Below are positions 35,511-46,579 of a stretch of DNA of 64,000 nt, piece after piece. Both the position numbers and the translations under genes were made by a program. The first letter of the stretch is position 1; each line of letters begins with the position of its first letter. The stretch is from Vigna angularis (Eukaryota > Streptophyta > Magnoliopsida > Fabales > Fabaceae): NCBI RefSeq assembly GCF_016808095.1, contig NC_068972.1, forward strand, positions 24,296,289 to 24,360,288, given 5' to 3'. The notes under the pieces were generated by a model. That model made no database searches. It was given only the letters and a program-made list of their open reading frames with translations, and had not been told where the DNA came from.

Positions 35511-37016
35511 ATTACATCATGTATAGTTTGCAGCAAGTTATCCTGCACCGTACACTCATCCCTTTTTCTTCCCACCAACGACATCGACCCAGCACTGTGT
35601 CCTACGGATGTCGTTGTCCTCATTACTCGCATCATCCAGTGTAGGAGCTGACCCATGTTCAGATCTAACCTGTGAAAGTCTCGTAGAAAATTCTTCTTGT
35701 TCAAACATTAAAAGCAATGTTAGGGAATGATACAATAACATAATGAGAAATTAATATTAGTAGCATTGTTATTTGCTTACATGAGTCTTCAATCAACGAA
35801 TTGATTAGTGCCCTTCCGAACATGAGTCTGTGCAAAAATCTCATCAACATGGACCGCCCGTCGCAGAGCTTGTGCCTGTAACATAATTTAGAGTTAGAAG
35901 TGTACATGAAATAGAAAATACATAAGTTATATATGAAAGAAACGAAAAAGTATTGAAAGTTTACCATATGAATGACATGCTCATGAACCGTGATCGACCC
36001 ACCAGTATGTAGGGTGCCACACTTTTCAGAAGCTCTGTTCCTCTAGGCTGTAGCACACTTATTGCGAAACTCTGCTGAATTCCAATGAGCGAGTAAAGAA
36101 TTCCAAATGTGCTTGCCCAACCAGTAAGGGCGTTCCCCTGCATTGCGGGAATCCCTAAACATCTCTGACAGCCGATGAGATGCTTTCATGTGGAAATTTC
36201 TTTGTATTTGAGTTTTATGTTCAGGTTTCCACTGTACCTTCATCTATAACAATAAACAAAACAAACATTGATTAATGAACATACTAAAATAAGAATGACA
36301 ATTGGTTTAATTGGTTGTTCACCTTAAAACGCTCTCAGAATGGTTTTTTGTCATCTACAAGTATTACTCCCCAAGTAGGCCATGGACTCAAATATTGTTG
36401 CTTAATTGATCGTGTAATGGCCTGGGAAGCAACCCTGGATGGAATAAAGCTGCATATAAAGAAATAAAAGTCATTTGAAGTAAGACAAACTTTAAAGATC
36501 AAAATGGTTAAAAAAGGGATTAAAGTGTTACCCTTTACCATATGGCTCAATCCATGGTCGATCATAGAGGGGCGGGTCAACACCATCACCATCACCAGCG
36601 GAATCTGGATCAATAGATGGTGTGACAGTCTCAGAAGGTGGTATAGAAGATGAGGAAGGTATAGAAGTAGGGTTAGGGGGAGCAGTGGGGGTAATAATCA
36701 CAAGGGGAGGAGTAGGGGTAATAATCACAGGAGGAGGAATAATGTCTACTGCAGGGGTAGGAGGAGGGTGTACTGTAGGGGTAAGAGGAGGATGTAGTAC
36801 AAGGGTAGGAGGGTGTACTGCACTGGTAGGAGAAGGCCCCACGGATGATGGACTGGGGGCAGTTGTGGTAGGTAGTGTAGCAGGCACCCTAAGTACATAC
36901 TTTGGTGCCTGTTGTTGCCTCTTTTTAGGCCTTGCTACCCCCTTTCCTTTATCACGATGTTCTGAAACTTCTCCTGTCATGACTGCATTGAAATGGGTAC
37001 AAATAAAGTGAAACAA
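35511..37016 (-). pseudogene. N-terminal and core exons of plant En/Spm (Ptta-type) transposase
   Basis: First exon 37016-36535 encodes a Lys-rich start (GEVSEHRDKGKGVARPKKR) and a long Pro/Thr-rich linker to DRPWIEPYGKG. Intron 36534-36450 has GT-AG ends. The next exon gives the Ptta core start TRSIKQQYLSPWPTWGVILV, then DDKKPF-stop-ERFK (TGG to TGA). After an intron at 36325-36247, MKVQWKPEHKTQIQRNFHMK, GKHIWNSLLAHWN and GGSITVHEHVIHM follow. The smaller exons give VDEIFAQTHVRKGTNQFVD (about 35892-35780) and EEFSTRLSQVRSEHG to KKKG-stop-VYGAG (about 35700-35520). The gene belongs to the PF03004-type family linked to CACTA elements. At least four stops make it dead. The C-terminus lies at 28652-29031. 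Confidence 0.86.
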
Positions 37017-37161
37017 TAGAAAAGTCTAACGAAGGATTAGTACAAATTAAAGTGAACGTAAAATAATTGCATACAACTTTTAAGATGGTATTTTGCATAA
37101 CTCAATTGGAATGTTTTTGAAATGCTAGTTAAATTTGCTACAATAGATGTCCAACATTCAA

Positions 37162-37207
37162 TCATCGTCATCATCATCATCATCATCATCATCTTCTTCT
37201 TCTTCTT

Positions 37208-37238
<31 letters not shown>

Positions 37239-37458
37239 TCCTTCTCCTTCTTCTTCTTCTTCTTCTTCTTCTTCTTCTTCTTCTTCTTCTCCTTCTTCTT
37301 CTTCTCCTTCTTCTTCTTCTTCTCCTTCTTCTTCTTCTTCTTCTTCTTCTTCTTCTTCTTCTCCTTCTTCTTCTTCTCCTTCTTCTTCTTCTCCTTCTTC
37401 TTCTTCTTCTTCTTCTTCTTCTCCTTCTTCTTCTTCTTCTTCTTCTTCTCCTCCTCCT
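37162..37458. repeat. (CAT)n-(CTT/CCT)n trinucleotide run, ~300 bp
   Basis: Thirty bases of CAT units followed by about 265 bases of CTT with scattered CCT interruptions. On minus it reads as Glu/Gly then Asp (GEEEE...DDDD) downstream of VVHDLDDDGDELEAPIQGRG (about 37520-37460), with one TAA inside. This could be the acidic C-terminus of an upstream CACTA protein that has expanded, or simple slippage. Long Ser, Phe or Leu frames on plus are shadows of the repeat. Confidence 0.9.
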
Positions 37459-37511
37459 CGTCCTTGTATTGGTGCTTCTAATTCATCTCCATCATCATCA
37501 AGGTCGTGCAC

Positions 37512-37765
37512 AACCTATTCTGATACTTTGATAACCATTTCAACAGTTTTAATGCATCAAAATAAACTTGTTTGAACTCTAATTAGGCACAAAACAGAGC
37601 TTCAATGCAGATTCACCTTGCCACTTCCATAATTTACTCAAAATGGATGGTTTGACATATTAATTTGCATATATGTCATTCTAACTTCAAATTAATTGTG
37701 CTAATAGCTTTAATACATTAATTTGAACTTGTTCAAACTACTATAACCATTAGAAGTGGCAAGGA
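37512..37765. repeat. Direct duplicate A (partner 42958-43200)
   Basis: Shares ordered blocks with 42958-43200, including CATTTCAACAGTTTTAAT, GAACTCTAATTAGGCACAAA, GATGGTTTGACATA and TGTCATTCTAACTTCA. About 5.4 kb separates the two (3.1 kb after removing the solo LTR). Orientation is direct. Confidence 0.8.
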
Positions 37766-37899
37766 CATACATGAAAAATTGCACAAAAATGAAGAAACTA
37801 AACAACGACATGACAAGGACTCAAGTCAAAAACGATCCTACCATTTCTATCTACAGCTAGTCCAATAACAAACAAAAAACATGGAAGCATTAGGTTTAG

Positions 37900-38438
37900 T
37901 GGAAATTTATTAGGATGTTAACAATACTTAAAATTAGTGTACATTAGGTTTAGTGGCAATTTGTCACCCTTTAAGTACACATTTTAGGTTCTAAATACTC
38001 AAACTTTGAGTTTGAGGTACTTGTTTGCTTTTGAAAAGTTTCCTAGCTTCATTCCACTAGTTTAGACTTGTTAGGATGTTAACATTACTTAAAATTAGTG
38101 TACATTAGGTCTAGTTGCAATTTGTCACCCTTTAAGTACACTAGGCTGTCATATTTCGAGTCTTAGGTATTTCTTGTAGTGTGAGTTATTAATTAGCTAG
38201 GTTTTACCATTCTAAACTTGTTAGGATAGTTTATTTCTAGTTTCTTTTCCTAGTTTAGTGCAATTTGCAATTGTAGTACACCTTTTTTGAGGTTTGAGTG
38301 GTGATTTTTAACTACTTCATCTACTCTTTTAGGTTTCAAGAAGGAAAACTTTGTGATTTAGCTACTTCATCTATTTTGACATGTTTCTTAGCTTCATTTA
38401 ACAACTTTAAACTTGTTAAGATGTGTAGAATACACACT
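37900..38438. repeat. ~163-bp degenerate tandem repeat, block 1
   Basis: Units centre on TTTAGACTTGTTAGGATGTT followed by TAGTGTACATTAGGT, CAATTTGTCACCC and TTTAGGTTTTAAGTA words. The array is interrupted at 38439 by a solo LTR and continues at 40781. Confidence 0.8.
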
Positions 38439-40775
38439 GATGCGGACTGTCGTGGCCCATCAAATTTGTTTGCAAGAAATAATGCAGTATAGTGCTAGGG
38501 AGTAACTCCTAGGTCGTCTCTCAAGGACCAAATGTGGTTCGAGTAATAGGTCGAACACATTAGAAGGGGGGTTTTGTGAAAGGTTTGTGAATGCAATTGA
38601 ACTAAAAAAATGAAAATTAAACACAACCGAATATAAATAAAAGCATTAAAATGGAAACTACAACAGATAAATATCCAAACACAATTCAAGCTGTAAAAAT
38701 GCAACGGTTACACTAAAACATTAAATGCACAATATTATCATCTATCCTACACATTCACCACAAAAAAAAGAAAATCAATTCAACATATAATATAAAATAT
38801 TTTAAGGCAAAAGAAATAAAAGAAAATAAAACTTCTCTAGCCTGACCCATTCATCTATCAAAAGAAATTGAAATTTGCAATTGCTTCTAAAAAAAATACT
38901 CCTTGGTCGTGACTCTTCCATTCCATTCAAAGAAAATTGAAATAATTGAAATGCTTCCCTTTATTCCTCTTTGGCCGTGACACCTTCTCTTAAATTACAA
39001 CTACTACTCCTATTTAATCTTCATTCTCAAAGAATTAAAAGAAATGCAACAAGTGGGCCACTTCTTCTTCTTTCACGTGAATCACCAACAACCCATCCAC
39101 TTTTGCTTTCTAAAGTGGATTCTTCTCCACATGGCAGCTGCATTCTCCACATAAATAAATCAATGTCTCTCCTCTCTCATCCATTCCCGTCCAGCACAAC
39201 TTAAAAGAAAGAAAGAAAACTCCAAAATGTTGAATCACCATCCAAATTAAATCACGTGACAGCAGCAACACCATTTCTCTATGTCAAACCGTGACAGCTT
39301 CTCTATCTAATCACTCTACTACTATTCTCTAAAGAAAGAAAGGGAGAATTAAATAAAAGCAAGGCTACGTCCTTCCAGCAGCCGTAACAGTGTGCACGGC
39401 TTCCAACTAAATTAAAATGCACTTTTCATTCAATGAAAAATTAAACAAACATTCCTCATGAATCATCACCGAACAACACTTAGAAAGAAAACAATAAATG
39501 CTTGGACAGTAGAATCAGAAATGAAATGAGTCATTTTGCTTCAACCTCTAACAGCACAATAAAGTGAATCCAAAAGGTGGGTGGCGGCGTGTACTCTTTC
39601 CTCCAGGCCGTTCCCGTGCAGCACAAATTAAAAGAAAGAAAAACACTCCAAAATGAAATTAAGAAGCTCTCTATTCCCAGCGTAACAACGTGCAAGCAAA
39701 GCAAAATTCTAATTTATGGAATACATAAATGAACGTGACAGCAGCTGAACCCAAGCTTCAATCAAAAGTGCACAAAACCAAATGAAAATGGCAATGAGAA
39801 ATCAGCAAAAAGGAATCCCCGTAAGCTCTTCCTTCATCCCCTCTAAAACAACGTTCAAAGCCAAAAAACTAAAATAAGTGTGGCGGCTGCCCTTCACACG
39901 TCTAGCCCCCTCTTCCTTTCAACTCCACCGGTTTTTAAACCCTCATGTGCTCACTGGATGCAGCAATCTGGATCTCCCATGTGTCCGCGTGAAGGCTGGA
40001 TGTGAATCAAATCCAAGCCCGCCTGTGCTGCTGCTGTGTGCCACCATGCTACTTCTTTCTTTTTCCTTCCTGCACCCCCCTCCTTTGGACGCTACCTGCT
40101 TCAAGCTTGCTGGACGCGTCAGCTACTGGACGCTGAATAAAGCCCTCCGTGGATGCGTGTTGCTGCTGCTTGAAGGCTTCTTCTTTGGACACCACCCGCT
40201 GCTGCTGGACGCACCCCCAAGCTGTTGTGCTGGATCGCGGACGTGTTGCTGCTGTTTCTTCAAAAGCTGCTGGACCGTGGAGCACCTCCTAATTGAAAAG
40301 GAAATCAGCGCTTCTTCAAAACGAGCCATTTCCTGCTGTCGCGTGTGCTTCTTCACTTGCTGGATGGGCTCTCTTTTTTTTATCTTTCATCCACGTGCAT
40401 CCAGTTAAGAGAATGTGAGTGAAACCTCTGGACGCTTTGCTGGATATCACCCTTTTTCCAATAATGAAGCACCCCTCTCTCGTAAGCTCAAAAAGTAAAA
40501 TCACCGTAGTGTATTCCTTTTTGTGCACACTTTTTTTGTGGAGAGTCTTGAATCATGTGACAGACCTCCAAATGTCCCAAATATTATCCAACAATTTCCC
40601 TACAATTAATAATGCAAATAATTAGTTCAAATAATTCAAATTAATTAAAATAAGAATTTTTTGTCAAATTAAGCACAATTAGCAAAAACGGAAAAATACC
40701 GGACATTTAAGCACAATTTCCTAATTAAATCTAGCACAATAAGCTAAGTGAAATCAAGAAAATATTGACTCATCA
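38439..40775 (-). mobile_element. Solo LTR (TGATGCGG...CATCA family), 5-bp TSD, nested in tandem repeat
   Basis: Starts TGATGCGGACTGTCGTGG and ends GACTCATCA with a perfect CACAC duplication (38434-38438 and 40776-40780). It is a sister of 15080-17716, sharing the start region, TAGTGCTAGGGAGT and CTCCTAGGTCGTCTCTCAAG, the GC-rich CTGGAC section (39890-40440) and the final ~250 bp. It has TGATG/CATCA terminal complementarity and no internal genes, as expected for a solo LTR. A 176-codon open frame at 39878-40408 lies in the GC-rich section, has no domain, and is not conserved in the sister copy. Strand is uncertain. Confidence 0.82.
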
Positions 40776-40780
40776 CACAC

Positions 40781-41480
40781 TCTTCAGTTACTTTAGGTCA
40801 ATTCTCATTTTTTCACCTATTTAGTACACTTTTTTAGGTTTCAAGTAGCCAAAATTTTAGATTTAGCTACTTGTTCCAATTTGACATCTTTCTTAGTTTC
40901 ATTTAAGTACTTTAAACTTGTTAGGATAACAAGATTGCACAATCTTAGGTTACATTAGGTCTAATTTCCAATTTCTCACCTATTTAGTACACTTTTTTTA
41001 GGTTTTAAGGAGTCTAATTTTAAGTTTTAGGTACTTGATCCAATTTGACATCATTCTTATATTCATTTTAGTAATTTAAACTTTTTAGTATATGAAGATT
41101 AGACATTCTTAGGCTAATTTAAGTGAATTTCAAATTTCTCACCTATTCTAGTCTATTTATAGGTGTTCAATAGTCAAATTTTGCTTTTCTTCTTCTGTTT
41201 TGAATTGAGACTTCATTTTTATATTTCTTTTTTCTTTTAGAAGTTGTGTAGATAGTTAGTTTACTTTTTTGGTTAGTACTTTAATAGACTTTGCATTCTT
41301 TCCACTTTTAGTGTATTTTGGGTACTACTTTTAGGTTCTAGGTTGTCATATTTTGAGTTTTAGGTATTTCTTGTAGTGTGAGTTCTTAACTAGCTAGGTT
41401 TTACCATTCTAAACTTGTTAGGATAGTTTATTTCTAGTTTCTTTTCCTAGTTTAGTGCAGTTTGCAATTGTAGTACACCT
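40781..41480. repeat. ~163-bp degenerate tandem repeat, block 2
   Basis: Continuation of block 1 after the solo LTR. Anchor words ACTTGTTAGGA (about 40916, 41412) and a decayed ACTTTTTAGTA (about 41085) show the period. Units are more divergent than in block 3. Confidence 0.75.
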
Positions 41481-42957
41481 ATTTTAGTTTTTCAACCTGC
41501 ATTTTGAGTTTTTCTTGCTTTCTTGCTTTTTTCATCTATTTTAGAACATTTATTATAATCCATTTCAGTGCCTACTTCTATTCTACAGCTATTTGTATTG
41601 CTTTTAAGATTTGTGGCATCTTAAAATTGTCCAATTCAAGTCATATTTTGGTGCTGTCTAGTGACCATTTCTGCTATAGTTTTTTATCTGCTTTGGTGCT
41701 AATTTTGTGTGAAATTGTGGTGTTGTGAAGACTTTGTGGTGTAGTCCAATTTTAGAAACCTTTTTCAACTAAGGTGGCATCTTAAGAAGTGGAGAAGGAG
41801 TAGAATTTGTGAATTCAAAGGGGCTCTTCAGCAAGCAAAAATGTGAAAATTGACAACTCCTATAGCCAAATTTTGAGATACAACCCAAACAGTTGAGTGA
41901 TGGTGAGATTGAGCGTATATCATCCAAAAGAAACCAAAAGCTTTGGCCCAGAGGAAAATTCTGCACTTGCCTTCCAATTCTAAACAGTCCATTTTCTCCA
42001 ATTAAATGGTGTTATCAATTTTACTTATATAGTTTAGGATTTGAGATGCAGTTTAAATGATCAAAAGGATTTTGAAAATTATTGATTGAACTAGTTGTAA
42101 AAATTAAAGGTGCAGATTTCAGTTTATCAAAGTCATCAAAACAGATTTCTTTACACTTTGTTTAAACCAAATTGTTCCTTTTCATTAGTGAGTTTTAGAA
42201 TCTCTTAGAATTGATGAGTTTTGAAGTGTTCTTTAATTTTCTTTAATCATTTAAGACTTGCTTAAAATAATATTACCTCTCTTATCAATTCCTTTTCTTC
42301 TCTCTCTTAGGATCTGCTCATGCTTAAAACAATTACACAGTTGGAGGCTCTTTAGGCTACTAGTTTTAGGTCTTAGGTAGTCAATTTAAACTATAATGAA
42401 GTAGTTCTTTCTATTTGGAGAGTTCTTATAAGTAACCACCTCTAAAGAGGTTACCACTACACACATTATATACAAAAAATATACAATTATATAATTGAAA
42501 TCAATATATAGCACAAAGTGATGCACAAGCATAATAATACTTGTAATCCAGCCACACAATTTACCCGCACAATAACTTATACACACCATCAATCAATTAT
42601 GAAAAGTTCATCAAAACATTGTAAAACTGTCAGCGCAACATTCATGCAAATTTGCAATACACAAACCAATCAACATCATCATTATCCCATCAATGACCTA
42701 TACACAAATTTTACATTTAAAATTACCTAGAAAAATAACTTTGATCCAAGAAACGCTTCAATCTTTTTCTACTCACGGTCAAATCTACATCAACAACCCA
42801 AACAAACAAAATGAGTTGTCTTTATTTCATATACCACATTATTTGATGAATTGAAACATGTTAAAACTCAAATTTAACTCAAAACTAAAGTGCTACTCAA
42901 AATCACCTTTCTACTTCCCAAAATTGACTCAAAACTGGTGGTTTTGGAAGTGATTTT
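41481..42957. other. No gene recognised
   Basis: AT-rich DNA between tandem blocks. Short frames (up to 74 codons) show no domain. It may be intronic or spacer DNA of a decayed CACTA element. Confidence 0.4.
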
Positions 42958-43200
42958 GTGCCTAAGGCATTCTGACACTTTGGTAATCATTTCAACAGTT
43001 TTAATTCATCAAAATACACTTGCTTGAACTCTGATTAGGCACAAAATAGAACTGCATCTCAGATTCATTTTCAAGTTCCGAAAATGGCTCAAATATGATG
43101 GTTTGACATACTAAATTGCATATAGGTCATTCTAACTTCATATCAATGGTTCTAACAGCTTTAATACATCAATTTGGACTTGTTTAAACTTTCAAACATC
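42958..43200. repeat. Direct duplicate B (partner 37512-37765)
   Basis: Second copy of the ~250-bp block; its downstream neighbour is again the ~163-bp tandem repeat, so the duplication covered both. Confidence 0.8.
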
Positions 43201-43239
43201 ACAGCATCACAACACAACAAATAATGACCTGTAATGACT

Positions 43240-44060
43240 CAATTAGGTACTTTTTACTACACTTTTTAAGGTTTTAAGTAGTGTGATTTTGAGTTTTAGG
43301 GAATTCTTTGCTTTTGACCACTTTCCTAGCATCATTTCACTACTTTAGACTTGTTAGGATGTTAAAATTACTTAAAATTACTCTACTTTAGGTGAATTGG
43401 CAATTTGTCACCCTTTTAAGTGAACTTTTTAGGTTGAAACTACTCAAACTCTGAGGTTTAGATACTTGTTTGCTTTTGAGTAGTTTCCTACCTTCACTTG
43501 ACTACTTTAGACTTATTACGATATTAACATTAGTGAAAATTACTTTACATTAGGTGAATTGCCAATTTCTCTCATTCCTTTAGTAGACATTTTTAGGTTC
43601 GAACTACTCAAAATTTGAGTTTTAGGTTGTTTGCTTTTAAGTAGTTTCCTAGTGTCATTTCACTACTTTAGACTTGTTAGGATATTAACATTAGTTATTG
43701 TTAGTCTACTTTAGGTGAATTTCCTCTTTCTCACCCTTTTAGTATACCTTTTTAGGTTCTACATACTCAAACTTTGAGTTTGAGGTAATTCTTTGCTTTT
43801 GACAAGTTTCCTAGCTTCATTCCACTAGTTTAGACTTGTTACGATGTTAAAATTAGTACTCTTTTTAGGTTTTAGGTAGTCAAATTTTGAGATTTTGCTA
43901 CTTGATCCAATTTGACATCTCTCTTAGCTTCATTTAAGTACTTTAAACTTGTTAGGATAAGAACATTATACTTTCTTTGGTTATATTAGGTGAATTTCGA
44001 AATTGTCACCTATTTAGAACACTTTTTATGTTTTAAGTACTTCAATTTTGAGACTTCACA
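43240..44060. repeat. ~163-bp tandem repeat, block 3 (about 5 units)
   Basis: Anchors TAGACTTGTTAGGAT and close variants at about 43345, 43507, 43670 and 43832 are 162-163 bp apart, with a partial unit near 43946. It is the best preserved part of this satellite-like array. Confidence 0.85.
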
Positions 44061-46049
44061 ATTGAAGTCCAAATTCATATGTTGAACTTTGACTTTAGAG
44101 TTGACTTTCACAATTAAAGTCCAAATCCATGTCCAGGTTGTTGGAGACTCTAAGAGACATATCTTTTAACATGTTGAAGGCCAAATTAATCACTGGAGTG
44201 CCCTTAACCACTACCAGTTGGAGCAAAGTTAATAAAGCTTAACCTAAGAAATGGTCTACTTTGGCCTTAGTGAGGAATTTTCAGTTTTTTTAGTTAATAT
44301 ATAAACTATAAAACAAGTATAACTTTGGTTCCTCCTTCTAGTTTGGTAACTTGGGGGATTCAAGATAGTATATAACCAACATATATGCATGTTGGTTCGT
44401 CCTTGTACTCTACTTCATCCTTATAATTACTCATTTTAATAATGAAGGTGTATTCAAAGAAATTTTTAAGGGTGTTGTCAAAGAGGGAATTTCGGTGGAA
44501 GGGTGGGGAACAAGGTGTGGAGGTTATATATAAGAAGAATATGCAGCACAAAGAAGACAAAAGAGAAGACAAGAGATTTGAAAGAGAAAGAGAGATAAAA
44601 GGCAAACAAAATTTTATTTATCAAAAGGAGGGGCCAACATGTTTATTTATCAAATCGTTCCATGGCTATAGGCTTTTAGACAAATCAATCAAGAGCAAAA
44701 TAAAGCAAGGTAAACAGAATAAGACATCATTGACCTACCTGGAAATGATGAAGTCTTCGACACTTGAGTGTAGCCCTTCAACAATGAGACTTTTGCAACC
44801 AACTTTAACCCATTGTGTTCGAAGCTTCCAAACGTTTTGTGCCCCTGATCAAAACCCCAAAACCTTGTACAATAATGGACAATTTTAATTAGCAAAACAA
44901 AACAACAACAAAAGATTAATCATCAAACACCCTGTTACCAAGAACAGGGGCTCAACTTAGAAGCTTCTGAAAATAAATTTGTTGCACCAACTAAAACATA
45001 ATCTAACTTAAATTGGTTGGGACAAAGTAAAACCAATGATCAATTTCCTCTCCCAACCAACTCTAGGCCTACTAACGACAATCATCATTATGCATCATAT
45101 TTTATCCCAACCTGGTTTTATCTAACAAACATAGATATTGCAAACTATATACAAGATTTCAGTAACTCTTTAAGACTTGCATTTTGTCACACAATTATTG
45201 GTGCATAGATTACTATCTTTAATTCATTTCACATTCGAGACCAATCAATATCCTTAATTTAACACTTATATCATCATTCTTTTCCACCCTTAATCCGATT
45301 TCAAAATTCATCATTAATTTCAAGCAATACCCAATCCCCAATTTGACCCAACCACCTTTCATTCTTCTTCATCGAAACCAAATATATCATTTACATCCTT
45401 AAACCACAACATTCCAGACCATAAAACATTTCAGTTAGCACATACCTAGAAAATGTGTTTGCCCTCTCCACAAAACGTTTCCTCCAAACTCCGCAACCTC
45501 ACGCGTCTCGCACTCAACTCGGAATGCTTCCTAGCTTGCACTCATACCTTTCTTTACTCTTTACTTTCTACAATCACTTGCTTTAGTGTATCTCTAACCC
45601 TCTCTTCATGATTGAACTCCAATGGAGCCTCCCTACCCACCACGTCACGATATGCACCCCAAAACCACACTTGTAGCCCCTAGATTGGCCTCGCCCTGCG
45701 ATAGTGGAAGCCTTGGTTAGGCCGCCACAACATTGTCGTCACGCCATCACTGAACCATCGTTATGCCACCACAACAACGTCGACATTCCGTCACAACAAC
45801 CACGTCAAGAAACACCTTTCAACAGCCCCCTCGCAACAATGTAATCCGTGAATGACCACCCTTCTCATCGACACTCTCCTCACGTTGACACAGTGATTGA
45901 AGAAAAGAGAGTTAGGGCTCTGAACAAGGGAGTTGGTGAAGTCTGCGATGCTTGGGGTAGAGGGAGAGAGGAAGACTTGGGGGAAGTTGCGCGAAAAAAA
46001 TTTGGGAGAATGGGAGAGGGAAATCCCAAATTCGTATTTCATTAAGTCG
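44061..46049. other. No gene recognised; probable CACTA interior
   Basis: Frames of up to 148 codons (44442-44888) lack domains or splice partners. The 45500-45850 part is GC-richer with CGTCAC/CCACAACAACGTCG words. It may be non-coding interior next to the CACTA-like terminus at 46216. Confidence 0.35.
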
Positions 46050-46216
46050 ATGCTTATACCGACGATCGTAATCCTTCAATAAATTCACTGCGCCATTATT
46101 GATGGTCACAATCCTTCGGTAATCACCACCTCAACATGCCCTTCGGTAAATCCTTCGGTAAATTGATATTATCGACGACCAAAAGGCCTTCGGTAATTAA
46201 CGCATTTCCTGTAGTG
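46050..46216. mobile_element. CACTA-type terminal region (ends ...TTTCCTGTAGTG)
   Basis: The right end TTTCCTGTAGTG is the inverse of the CACTACAGGAAA type of CACTA/En-Spm terminus. The adjacent ~150 bp carries repeated CCTTCGGTAA words (about five) resembling subterminal transposase-binding repeats. The matching left end is not visible. Its element may include the Ptta gene at 28652-37016, but that is inference. Confidence 0.6.
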
Positions 46217-46579
46217 TGGTTCTGGGTTTACGACTAAGTGGTATCATGCATGTGTACAATGTCAGTAGACAATCTGTCTCATATGATGTTATGGTATGAG
46301 TCATCAAACTATATGTCTTAGAATTTAATACGAGACCCATCTAAGGCATGTACTTGACACATTTTTTTATCATTTAGAGGTAAAGAGGTGTTTCCTGTAA
46401 AATCAAAACGATGTTATTATCACTAGATGTAAGTAACCTACTCTCGTTGATGTATTAGCCTTTGAGTTGATTCCTTTCTTTGGGAGATGAGAGAAACCAA
46501 CTTTAGCCTATGTAAGACTTTGGTTTTGACATATTGTTCTATGTCACCAATTGCTTTTATCAGTGGATATGGAAGTATC
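46217..46579. other. Short unassigned spacer
   Basis: Flank of the CACTA-like end and of the family C LTR. I see no feature in it. Confidence 0.4.

Noticed and set aside
37122..37575. Long poly-Ser and poly-Phe frames
   Set aside because: Pure product of the CTT/CAT trinucleotide run.
39878..40408. 176-codon Cys/Leu-rich frame in the solo LTR
   Set aside because: Lies in the GC-rich CTGGAC section; the sister LTR at 15080-17716 does not keep the frame and no domain is seen.
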